From Streptomyces hayashii (lineage in GTDB: Bacteria; Actinomycetota; Actinomycetes; Streptomycetales; Streptomycetaceae), in the NCBI RefSeq assembly GCF_024539815.1, contig NZ_JAHHIU010000112.1:1-51520 (forward strand): DNA of 51,520 nucleotides, read 5' to 3'. This document shows positions 1 to 6,553 of this stretch, one piece after another. Under the pieces are notes generated by a model. It was not told the DNA's origin and made no database searches. It saw only the letters and a program-made list of their open reading frames with translations. The position numbers were made by a program, and so were the translations under genes. Every line of letters starts with the position of its first letter. Position 1 is the first letter of the stretch.

Positions 1-1
1 C

Positions 2-322
2 CAGTACCTCATGATCGTCGAGGCTCGGGGCGCGAGCGAGCAGCGCTACTTCCGCTCGTTCACGGCCACCAGTCTGAACGGTTCATGGACCCCGCAGGCC
101 GCCACCGAGAGCAACCCCTTCGCGGGGAAGGCCAACAGCGGCGCCACCTGGACCAACGACATCAGCCACGGTGACCTCGTCCGCAACAACCCCGACCAGA
201 CCATGACCATCGACCCCTGCAACCTGCAGTTCCTCTACCAGGGCAAGTCTCCCAACACACCCGTGGACACCCCCTATGAGCAACTGCCGTACCGGCCGGG
301 CGTCCTCACCCTGCAGCGGTGA
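2..322 (+). CDS. GH62 alpha-L-arabinofuranosidase, C-terminal part (5' end outside window)
   Basis: The reading frame is open from the window edge, so only about the last 106 residues are present. The segment TNDISHGDLVRNNPDQTMTI followed by DPCNLQFLYQG and the ending LPYRPGVLTL is the characteristic C-terminal block of glycoside hydrolase family 62. These are secreted five-bladed beta-propeller enzymes that remove arabinose side chains from arabinoxylan. The signal peptide, catalytic residues and any N-terminal carbohydrate-binding module lie outside the window. Two hairpins follow the stop. Family assignment is by motif recognition; substrate is inferred from the family. Confidence 0.85.
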   Translation, partial: QYLMIVEARGASEQRYFRSFTATSLNGSWTPQAATESNPFAGKANSGATWTNDISHGDLVRNNPDQTMTIDPCNLQFLYQGKSPNTPVDTPYEQLPYRPGVLTLQR

Positions 323-398
323 CGCTCCTCGACCACGGTGAGCGCGATGCGGTGCGGCCCGCCGACACCTAGCCGAGCGGTCCGCGCCGTGGGCTACT

Positions 399-416
399 GC
401 ACCGGCTGACCGGTGC
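399..416 (+). terminator. Small hairpin downstream of the GH62 gene
   Basis: A 7-bp stem GCACCGG/CCGGTGC encloses the loop CTGA, 77 bases after the GH62 stop. It is the first of two consecutive hairpins; alone it would be a weak terminator. Confidence 0.4.
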
Positions 417-428
417 TCACCACCTCAT

Positions 429-460
429 GGCACCCCGGCCGGCTGCCCGGCCGGGGTGCC
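429..460 (+). terminator. Strong hairpin terminator after the GH62 gene
   Basis: A perfect 14-bp inverted repeat, GGCACCCCGGCCGG with its complement, encloses the 4-base loop CTGC. It has no T-tract, which is usual in Streptomyces. It lies between the rightward GH62 gene and the leftward membrane protein gene, so it could act in both directions. Confidence 0.75.
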
Positions 461-692
461 CGACGTCACAGGCTCGGCCTCCACGCGGTCCACGTGGCGC
501 ATGCCCTCCGCCCTGCGCCTGGCGGGCCGCCTGGGCACCCTTGATGGGGGCGCCGACCGAGCGGTTCGGGCCGATGGAGCGGTTCAGGAGGTTGCAGTGG
601 GCTTGGTCCGCTCGACCGGGCATGGCGGGCCGGCCCGTCGGGATGCGCTCCACCATGGCGTTCGAGCGGGCGCCTCCAAGCCACGCGGCCGG

Positions 693-1409
693 TCAGTGCA
701 GGATGCTGACGGCCCGGGCGATCACGAGGAGCGAGGTGCACAGAGCGGAGACGCTCTGGATGCTCATCAGGAGCTTTGCCCGGGTCGACAGCGGCATCGT
801 GTCGGTCGGGCTGAACGCCGTGGAGTTCGTGACGGACACGTAGAGATAGTCCACAAGGGTGGGGACCCAGTCCGACGCGCCGCTGGCGCCGTCGGCCACT
901 TCCTGGACGGCGTCGTCGTTCTCGTCCTGCGAGAAACGGAAATCCGCCAGGGGCAGCGCAGAGCGGGGCACCTGGGTCCGGCTGACCGGGCCGCCGCGGT
1001 CCAGCTCCCAGTACGCCAGGCCGAAGACGATGATGTTGGTGAGCCACACCTGCAGGGCCGCCACCAGCAAGGACCGGCCGTCCTTCACCCCGGCGTACAC
1101 CAGCTCGTGGATCAGGATGACCAGCGCCACCAGATTGCTGACGGCGATGACCGCCACGAGCGTGAGGGACAGCACCCGGAACGTCTTCGTCTGCCGGGTC
1201 AGACGCTTCGGGTTGATCGCGATCAGGGGCACGAGCAGCAGGCACTCCAGGGCGGGCAGCACGTAGCGCGGAGCGACCAGCAGCCGTTGCGGCAGAAACA
1301 GGTACAGGGCGATCGCGGCGAGTGTCGCGACGACCGCAGGCAGCCGTACTTCGCCCCTGCGTTTGTGCCGCGGATGCCTGGTACTCGCCTCCGCACGCGT
1401 ACGCGCCAT
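693..1409 (-). CDS. Integral membrane protein of unknown function with a channel-like segment
   Basis: The product is 238 residues from the ATG at 1409. I preferred this start to the upstream one because the extra 29 residues are Arg-rich and atypical. A basic N-terminus is followed by about four hydrophobic segments, and a loop rich in acidic residues precedes the last pair. The sequence YLYVSVTNSTAFSPTDTMPL before the last helix resembles the pore loop of small ion-channel-like actinobacterial membrane proteins, but I cannot name the family with certainty. It sits at the edge of the dormancy island and is transcribed leftward. No DevR-like box was seen upstream. Confidence 0.65.
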   Translation of the reverse strand: MARTRAEASTRHPRHKRRGEVRLPAVVATLAAIALYLFLPQRLLVAPRYVLPALECLLLVPLIAINPKRLTRQTKTFRVLSLTLVAVIAVSNLVALVILIHELVYAGVKDGRSLLVAALQVWLTNIIVFGLAYWELDRGGPVSRTQVPRSALPLADFRFSQDENDDAVQEVADGASGASDWVPTLVDYLYVSVTNSTAFSPTDTMPLSTRAKLLMSIQSVSALCTSLLVIARAVSILH

Positions 1410-1653
1410 ACCGACTCGTCCTTCCGTTCGCCGCCACCGACAGCGCCCCCGACGCCTGCGTCCTTCAGCGGCGCGGGCAACGGGCACCTCCAGCATCTAC
1501 CCCGAGTCCGCCTCACCCCCGCCTGCCCGGTCCGACGCGCGGGGGACGGCGAGGCGATGTCGGCGCGGGAGGACGACACGCGTCGGCCACCTCGGCGCGC
1601 ATGCGGAACCGAAGGCCGGCAACGCGAGTGCGGCACCGAGCGGGCGCTCGGTC

Positions 1654-2655
1654 TCAGACGACGTCGAGTACCTCGGTCACGGGGCGGCGCGGTGTGCCGG
1701 GGCCCGCGGGTCCGTATCCGAGCCGGAGCACCATCTGGACGAAGCCCATGGCGGACTGCGGGTCGCGCACGGCCCACCGGAGTTCCGGCCACTCCAGGGC
1801 CTGGGAGGTGAGGGACGTGGCCAGTCCGTCGAGGGTGGCCCGGAGCAGGACGCGTTCCATGGCCTGGCCTGCCAGGAGCCAGTCCCTGGGCCTGTCGCTC
1901 ACGGTGCCCAGCAGGGCGAGCTGAGGGGCGTTCTCGAACGTGGCGGCCTCGCGGCCGGGAACGACGGAGCGGCCGGCGAAGTCGCGCACGGGCGCCCTGC
2001 CGTGGAGCTTGCGCGGCCCGAAGGCGTACTCGGGCACCCCGTCGCTCGCCGCGCCTGCACTCTCCGGGCCGATCCGGGTCCAGCGCCTCAGTTCTTCGGA
2101 TGCCGCGGTGTCCGTGGCGTCGCGCCCCTCCGCGTCCTGCACCAGGTTCAGCAGCATCTGCACATGCCATACGTCGGGGAAGAGAAGCCGGACCCCTTCC
2201 AGGAGCGCGGCGGCGCTCAAGGCGTCCTTGACGGCCTCAGGGATCGCCTCGTCGGTGAACGGCTCGCGGCTGGTGTGGCGGCGACGGATCGCCGGATACA
2301 GCGGGTCGAGATCCTCCTCGACGCCGTCTCCCGTGAGCACCGGTCCGGTCAGGCGGACCACCGCGAGCAGTCGAGGTTCCGCCGGGTCGGGCAGCAACCG
2401 GGTGCTCGCCGCCCAGCCGGCGTGCGCGATGGCGACCCGCAGATTGAACAGGGCGGCGGCACACCCCAGGTGCAGGCCGCGAGTGGTGGGGTCGGCCTGC
2501 GGCATGGCGCGATCGAGATCCGAGTACACCTGGATCGCGCTGTCTCCGCGCAGGAACCGGAATCTCCACGGTTGCGCGTTGTGCATGGACGGAGCCGCGA
2601 CGGCGTCTTCGACCAACGCCGTCACGGTCGTCGTCCCGAGTGCGCTCACGGACAC
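1654..2655 (-). CDS. Acg-family nitroreductase-like protein
   Basis: The GTG at 2655 is chosen because a GGGAGG ribosome site lies 8 bases upstream; this gives 333 residues. The motif APSMHNAQPWRF near residue 20 is typical of the Acg (Rv2032) branch of the nitroreductase superfamily. The protein is about twice the usual length of a nitroreductase, as expected for Acg proteins, which contain two degenerate domains. Mycobacterial Acg proteins are members of the DosR regulon and are thought to sequester flavin rather than reduce nitro compounds. The position beside a DevR-like regulator fits. Enzyme activity cannot be inferred. Confidence 0.85.
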   Translation of the reverse strand: MSVSALGTTTVTALVEDAVAAPSMHNAQPWRFRFLRGDSAIQVYSDLDRAMPQADPTTRGLHLGCAAALFNLRVAIAHAGWAASTRLLPDPAEPRLLAVVRLTGPVLTGDGVEEDLDPLYPAIRRRHTSREPFTDEAIPEAVKDALSAAALLEGVRLLFPDVWHVQMLLNLVQDAEGRDATDTAASEELRRWTRIGPESAGAASDGVPEYAFGPRKLHGRAPVRDFAGRSVVPGREAATFENAPQLALLGTVSDRPRDWLLAGQAMERVLLRATLDGLATSLTSQALEWPELRWAVRDPQSAMGFVQMVLRLGYGPAGPGTPRRPVTEVLDVV

Positions 2656-2670
2656 CGCACCCGCCTCCCT
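2648..2670 (-). promoter_or_regulatory. Ribosome binding site that sets the GTG start of the Acg-like gene
   Basis: Reading leftward, AAGGGAGG is followed 8 bases later by GTG. A longer ORF begins at 2871, but its first 72 residues are low-complexity and lack such a site. Confidence 0.6.
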
Positions 2671-2893
2671 TCGAGGCCGGCGATCCTCACGGAAGGGCGA
2701 TTCCCGTCTCCTCCACTGTCCCATGGCTGCCCCGGGCACGTGCGGCGACAGCTGTCGGACCGCAGGCCCGAACGGGAACCTCGCGTGGCCGCCGAAGGAC
2801 GCCCGACCCGGACCGGGAACGGCGCTGTCTTCCCGATCATTTCGTGCCCGACAGAGCGTTGCCACCGTCACCTGCGGCGGGGACGACAGTGCG

Positions 2894-3559
2894 TCATCGC
2901 GGCGACCGGAGGTCGTCGGGTTCGGCGCCCCCCATGTCGAGGCGGAACGGCGGATAGACGTCCGTCATCAGGGTGGCGTAGGCGGTGACGCGCAGTACCC
3001 ATCGATTCAGGCCTGTGACCAGGTCGAACAGGTCGCGCGGGTACTTTTCCGTGAAGGCGAGGACGACGGCGGCGATCAGGGTGAGCACGTCCACCAGTCC
3101 GCCCGTCCACCAGCCGAGGTGCCAGCCTCCGACGAAGAAGCCGATGACGATGTACTGCGGGATGGCCAGCAGCCACCACTTCACCAGCACCAGGCCTCGC
3201 GAGAGACGCTCCGGATACGCGATGTCCAGGCGTGCGGGGTAGTCCGGTTCCTCGCCCAGCCGGAAGGGCGGGTAGCGGTCGGTGGCCAGCGTGCCGTAGG
3301 AGTAGTAGGCGACTCGCCAACTCCAGCGCAGCACGCCCAGGTTGAAGTCGAAGAGGGGGCGTGGGTAGCGCTCGGTGAACAGGATGGCGAAGAAGGCGAT
3401 CACGGTGACGACGGCGAAGGCGATCCAGAGGAAGAACAGCACGACGCAGTGCGGAATGATCAGGATCCACTTCACCAGCCACAGCCAGCGGGAGAGCGGG
3501 GCGTCGAGCCGGGCGGTGACCCGGACCGGACTGTCGGGCATGGCGACCGCAGAAGTCAT
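2894..3559 (-). CDS. DUF4389 membrane protein
   Basis: The product is 221 residues from the ATG at 3559, which has GGAG 9 bases upstream; the ATG at 3568 has no room for a ribosome site. Two homologous halves each contain a hydrophobic pair and the pattern [R/K]YPR-LFD-N-G-RW, followed by TD-YPPF. The first half has FTERYPRPLFDFNLGVLRW and TDRYPPFRL; the second has FTEKYPRDLFDLVTGLNRW and TDVYPPFRL. This duplicated arrangement is typical of DUF4389. About four transmembrane helices are predicted by eye. Function is unknown. It is divergent from the DUF2231 gene. Confidence 0.8.
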   Translation of the reverse strand: MTSAVAMPDSPVRVTARLDAPLSRWLWLVKWILIIPHCVVLFFLWIAFAVVTVIAFFAILFTERYPRPLFDFNLGVLRWSWRVAYYSYGTLATDRYPPFRLGEEPDYPARLDIAYPERLSRGLVLVKWWLLAIPQYIVIGFFVGGWHLGWWTGGLVDVLTLIAAVVLAFTEKYPRDLFDLVTGLNRWVLRVTAYATLMTDVYPPFRLDMGGAEPDDLRSPR

Positions 3560-3854
3560 GGCGATCATCTCCGCTTCGGCGCTCAGGGGGCCGGTCCGGC
3601 GCGGCGTGACGCGTCGGCCGCGGGTTCCGCGTGCGTTCCTCCTTCCACTCTCCGCCCGGCGCGCGGGACGCGCATGTGGCCGTGCGACAGCGCCCCCTCC
3701 CGCCCGGTCCGGACGCCAGCGACGTGCGGAGGGGCTGCCGGGGTTCAGAAGAAGCTGAGAGCTTCCTGTGCCAGGCTGACGCCCCCTACCGGCCGCCACG
3801 GGGAGACCGTGCGCGCGTCGGCTCCGCACGGTCGCCTTCTGGAGGAAACACCCG
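3560..3854. other. Divergent intergenic region
   Basis: This region separates the DUF4389 gene from the DUF2231 gene. I found no clear -35/-10 pair and no match to the GGG[A/C]C-N4-G[G/T]CCC box. Nothing here looks coding. Confidence 0.4.
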
Positions 3855-4382
3855 ATGAGCCTCACGGTCGTCAACGGACTGCCCGCACACGTCCTGATCG
3901 TGCACTTCGTCATCGTGCTCGTGCCCTTGAGCGCCCTGGCCGTCGTGGTCTGCGCGATATGGCCGAGCGCGGCGCGTCGCATGGGCGTCGTGCTGCCACT
4001 GCTGGCACTGGTGACGCTCGCCGGCGTCCCCCTGGCCACACAGGCCGGCGAGTGGCTGGAGGAGCACGTGGACAGCAACGCCCTGGTGCGCAGGCATGCC
4101 GAACTCGGCGACGGGCTGCTTCCCTGGGCCGCGGGCCTGCTGGTGCTGGCGACGGCGATCTGGTGGACGGCCCGCAGGTCGGCCGCGGCGGACGTCGAGT
4201 CGGGGGAACCGGGCCGCCCGGTCGCGACGCGGTCCGCGACGGCCGTGCGTGTCGTGACGGCGGTGCTCTGTATCGGGGTGGCCGCGGGCGCGATGGTGGA
4301 CGTGTACCGGATCGGGGACTCCGGGGCCAAGGCCGCATGGCAGAACGGCTTCTCCAAGACCGCCCGGGGCGACAACGGCTGA
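3855..4382 (+). CDS. DUF2231-like membrane protein
   Basis: The product is 175 residues, with GGAGG 9 bases before the ATG. Four hydrophobic helices are visible at about residues 12-35, 43-62, 88-105 and 129-148. The N-terminal GLPAHVLIVHFVIVLVPLSA and the HAELGDGLLPWA segment match the DUF2231 pattern, in which His residues in helices may bind heme or metal. Function is unknown; the region suggests stress physiology. It is convergent with the response regulator gene. Confidence 0.75.
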   Translation: MSLTVVNGLPAHVLIVHFVIVLVPLSALAVVVCAIWPSAARRMGVVLPLLALVTLAGVPLATQAGEWLEEHVDSNALVRRHAELGDGLLPWAAGLLVLATAIWWTARRSAAADVESGEPGRPVATRSATAVRVVTAVLCIGVAAGAMVDVYRIGDSGAKAAWQNGFSKTARGDNG

Positions 4383-4474
4383 CGCGGTGGCACGGGCTGA
4401 TGACCTGCGGCACAACGACGTCGGCGCGAGCCGGGGCGGCCGGGGGATCTCCGTTTCGCTCGGGCTTCCCGTCG

Positions 4475-5179
4475 TCACTTCGCCCGGTGTCGTCCCGCCT
4501 CCGGCTGCTCCAGGTGGGAGGCGATGACCGCGGCCTGGACCCGGCGCTGCACGCCCAGCTTGGCCAGGAGGCGGGAGATGTGGTTCTTGACGGTCTTCTC
4601 CGAAAGGTAGAGCTTCTTGCCGATCTCGCGGTTGGTGAGCCCCTCGCCGATGAGGGCCAGGATGTCCCTCTCGCGCGGTGACAGGCTCGCCAGCTCGGAC
4701 GGCACGGCGGGGGTGTCCACCGGGTCGGCCCGCAGTGAGCGCATCAGGCGGGCCGTGGTCGCGGGGTCCAGCATCGACTGGCCGGACGCCACCGTGCGCA
4801 CCGCCGAGACGAGGTCGGACCCCTTGATCTGCTTGAGGACATAGCCCGAGGCGCCTGCCATGATCGCGTCGAGCAGGGCCTCCTCGTCGTCGAACGAGGT
4901 CAGCATCAGACAGGCCAGCTCCGGCATCTGGCTGCGCAGCTCCCGGCAGACCGAGATTCCGTCGCCGTCCGGCAGCCGCACGTCGAGGACGGCGACGTCG
5001 GGGCGCAGCGCGGGACCCCGGGCCAGGGCGTGGTCGACGGTGCCCGCGTCGCCGATCACCGAGATGTCCGGTTCGGCTTCGAGCAGGTCTGCCAGGCCAC
5101 GGCGGACGACCTCGTGGTCGTCCAGCAGGAACACCCGGATCGGGTTCTGTTCGCTGAAGGTGCGTGGCTGCTCCGGCAT
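4475..5179 (-). CDS. DevR/DosR-like (OsdR-type) NarL-family response regulator
   Basis: The product is 234 residues. The receiver domain (about 14-130) has D20/D21, phosphoacceptor D66 in VLDVRLPDGDG, T94 and K116. The LuxR-type helix-turn-helix (about 165-215) contains LTNREIGKKLYLSEKTVKNH and ISRLLAKLGVQRRVQAAV, which is very close to mycobacterial DevR/DosR. These regulators are phosphorylated by heme GAF kinases under hypoxia or NO and activate dormancy genes; OsdR is the S. coelicolor counterpart. The likely partner kinase is at 15038-16786, about 10 kb away. A palindromic box at 5262-5275 suggests autoregulation. Confidence 0.92.
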   Translation of the reverse strand: MPEQPRTFSEQNPIRVFLLDDHEVVRRGLADLLEAEPDISVIGDAGTVDHALARGPALRPDVAVLDVRLPDGDGISVCRELRSQMPELACLMLTSFDDEEALLDAIMAGASGYVLKQIKGSDLVSAVRTVASGQSMLDPATTARLMRSLRADPVDTPAVPSELASLSPRERDILALIGEGLTNREIGKKLYLSEKTVKNHISRLLAKLGVQRRVQAAVIASHLEQPEAGRHRAK

Positions 5180-5236
5180 GGTGACCCCTCGTTCCCCGGT
5201 GGAGGACAGACCGCTACCTGCCCGTGAGTCCGATCA

Positions 5237-5410
5237 TCACGCGCCGGGTCCGAATGCACCAGGGCCGACCGGCCCCAGTCCGTCGGCCTCGCGCCTGACC
5301 TCCTCGGCGCGGGCCATGGTCCGGGCGGCTCTCCTTGAGGCCGCCCCTCGGCCGATCGCGGCGACGGTGCGGGTCATGACGTCACCGACGATGTGCGGGG
5401 TGCCGCGCAT
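5237..5410 (-). pseudogene. Remnant of a CBS-domain protein gene
   Basis: An intact AAGGAGAGG ribosome site precedes the ATG at 5410. The first residues, MRGTPHIVGDVMTRTVAAIG, match the start of actinobacterial CBS-domain proteins, whose first domain opens with V-DVMT-V. Similarity then collapses into an Arg/Ala-rich tail. The ORF stops after 57 residues, whereas CBS or CBS-BON proteins have about 140-230. The AEEVRRE segment might be a leftover of the distal part joined by an internal deletion. It lies 35 bases downstream of the cyclic-nucleotide-binding gene on the same strand. CBS proteins such as Hrp1 belong to the mycobacterial DosR regulon. Confidence 0.6.
5262..5275. promoter_or_regulatory. 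DevR/OsdR-like box upstream of the response regulator
   Basis: GGGCCGACCGGCCC is a palindrome of the form GGGCC-N4-GGCCC centred about 90 bases before the response regulator start, inside the CBS remnant. It matches the motif recurring across the island. Binding is inferred. Confidence 0.45.
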
Positions 5411-5445
5411 GGCCTCTCCTTCGGTATCCGTCGGCATCGGCCGGG

Positions 5446-5910
5446 TCAGATGAGGCTGCCGGCACCGTGCGGGGCGTACAGGTCGAGGAGGCGAGTCCTG
5501 GCGGAGCGCAGACGGTGGGCGAGGACCCGGCCCACCCACTGATCGACCTCATGACCCAGGGCCGGGTCGTCGTGGCACATGGACCGGACGGCCGTGGCGT
5601 CGAACTCGTAGACCCGAACCGGCGTCATCGCCTCGGCGCCCATCTGCCAGGCGTGCGGCGGGAACAGCCAGGACCAGCCGACCAGCTCGTTGTGGCCGAG
5701 GCTCTCGATGACGGCGGCCCGCCGGCCTGGCACGTGCATGTCGAGTTCGACCCTGCCGGTGCGGATGATCCAGAAGCGGTCGGCGCGTTCGCCCTCTTCG
5801 AACAGACGCGTTCCCTGGGGGACGGAGACCTCGCGGGCGAAGCGCATGAGCCGCTCACGGTGGTCGGCGGACAGCGAGCGCACCATGTCGGGGGTGGAAG
5901 TGGCGAGCAT
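5446..5910 (-). CDS. Cyclic-nucleotide-binding-domain protein without DNA-binding domain
   Basis: The product is 154 residues from the ATG at 5910, which has GGGAGG 7 bases upstream; longer frames lack a ribosome site. Residues about 10-115 form a cNMP-type beta-roll, with VPQGTRLFEEGERADRFWII and a later GHNELVGWSWLFPPH. The canonical phosphate-binding RxA-type loop is not evident, so a ligand other than cAMP is possible. The chain ends shortly after the roll with no Crp-type helix-turn-helix, so it is a stand-alone sensor or adaptor rather than a transcription factor. It precedes the CBS remnant and the response regulator on the same strand. Confidence 0.8.
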   Translation of the reverse strand: MLATSTPDMVRSLSADHRERLMRFAREVSVPQGTRLFEEGERADRFWIIRTGRVELDMHVPGRRAAVIESLGHNELVGWSWLFPPHAWQMGAEAMTPVRVYEFDATAVRSMCHDDPALGHEVDQWVGRVLAHRLRSARTRLLDLYAPHGAGSLI

Positions 5911-5978
5911 GACATGCCTCCCTCTGCGGGGTTCGAACGTGCGGTGCCAGCGTGCGCTCGGCCCTCGGCGAGGACCAT

Positions 5979-5992
5979 GGGCCATGTGGCCC
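5979..5992. promoter_or_regulatory. DevR/OsdR-like box between the cNMP gene and the USP remnant
   Basis: GGGCCATGTGGCCC is flanked by T and A, giving 7-bp palindromic arms (TGGGCCA/TGGCCCA). It lies 69 bases upstream of the leftward cNMP gene and in the shared divergent region with the rightward USP remnant. Confidence 0.55.
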
Positions 5993-6045
5993 AGTGCTCG
6001 GGCCTTTCGGCATCGCTCAGCCGAATGGGGGTCGCTCGGCCCGCA

Positions 6046-6065
6046 TTCGGGACCAGTGGCCCCTG
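6046..6065. promoter_or_regulatory. DevR-box-like site upstream of the USP remnant
   Basis: TTCGGGACCAGTGGCCCCTG aligns over 20 bases with the mycobacterial DevR/DosR box TTSGGGACTWWAGTCCCSAA: the TTCGGGAC half is identical and the GGCCCC half is close. It lies 62 bases before the USP remnant start and could also serve phosphoketolase through read-through. Confidence 0.6.
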
Positions 6066-6126
6066 CACGAGGAAGCCTCCGCATACGACGCTGGAACCGG
6101 ATCCCTCGCCCCAGGAGGTGGAGATC

Positions 6127-6357
6127 ATGCTCCGCACCGTCACGGTAGGTCTCGACGGCTCGCAGGAAAGCCGGGCCGCGACGTGACCGATGTGGGCGCC
6201 CAGAGGGCGGCGGGTCCGGCGGCCCACGAAGAAGGCCCTGCTGGTGGTCGGCGCCCGCCGCAACCAGGGACACCCGGGGCTCCACCTGGGGCGCGTGGCA
6301 CACGCGGTCCTCCACCGCGGTGCCTGCGCCGTCGCGGTCGTACCCGAGGGGAGGTGA
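6127..6357 (+). pseudogene. Universal stress protein gene with a large internal deletion
   Basis: GGAGG precedes the ATG at 6127. The first residues MLRTVTVGLDGSQESRAA are the typical start of a UspA-family domain with its beta-1 strand. A TGA follows at codon 20. In the same frame the next 56 codons encode ALLVVGARRNQGHPGLHLGR and AHAVLHRGACAVAVVP, which is the typical C-terminal ATP-binding end of a Usp domain. The roughly 80 or more residues between these two ends are missing. The simplest reading is one internal deletion in a once-functional gene whose promoter and ribosome site survive. Confidence 0.75.
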
Positions 6358-6553
6358 GAGCGATGGCCGGCTGCTCGGAGACTCGCCGCGCGGTCGTGGA
6401 CATGGGTCCGGAGAACCCGCGGCAAGCTCCTCGAAGACGACCGCCGGCCGGGTGCCCGTAGCCCGCACCCACCCCAGGAGCTTCACCGGCTCCGTCAGTG
6501 AACACCGCAGTTCCTGCCCGATGATCCCATGCCGACGACTCCCGGAGCCCACC

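Larger units (their letters stand above)
323..692. other. Intergenic region without a recognisable gene
   Basis: Apart from the two hairpins at 399-416 and 429-460, I see no gene with plausible codon bias or similarity here. The ORFs that cross it are GC-rich frames without a convincing start site. Confidence 0.5.

Noticed and set aside
1940..4681. Very long rightward open frame (913 codons)
   Set aside because: It is antisense to the Acg-like and DUF4389 genes and reads through the DUF2231 gene in another frame; long shadow frames are common in 72% GC DNA and its composition is Arg/Ala/Gly noise.
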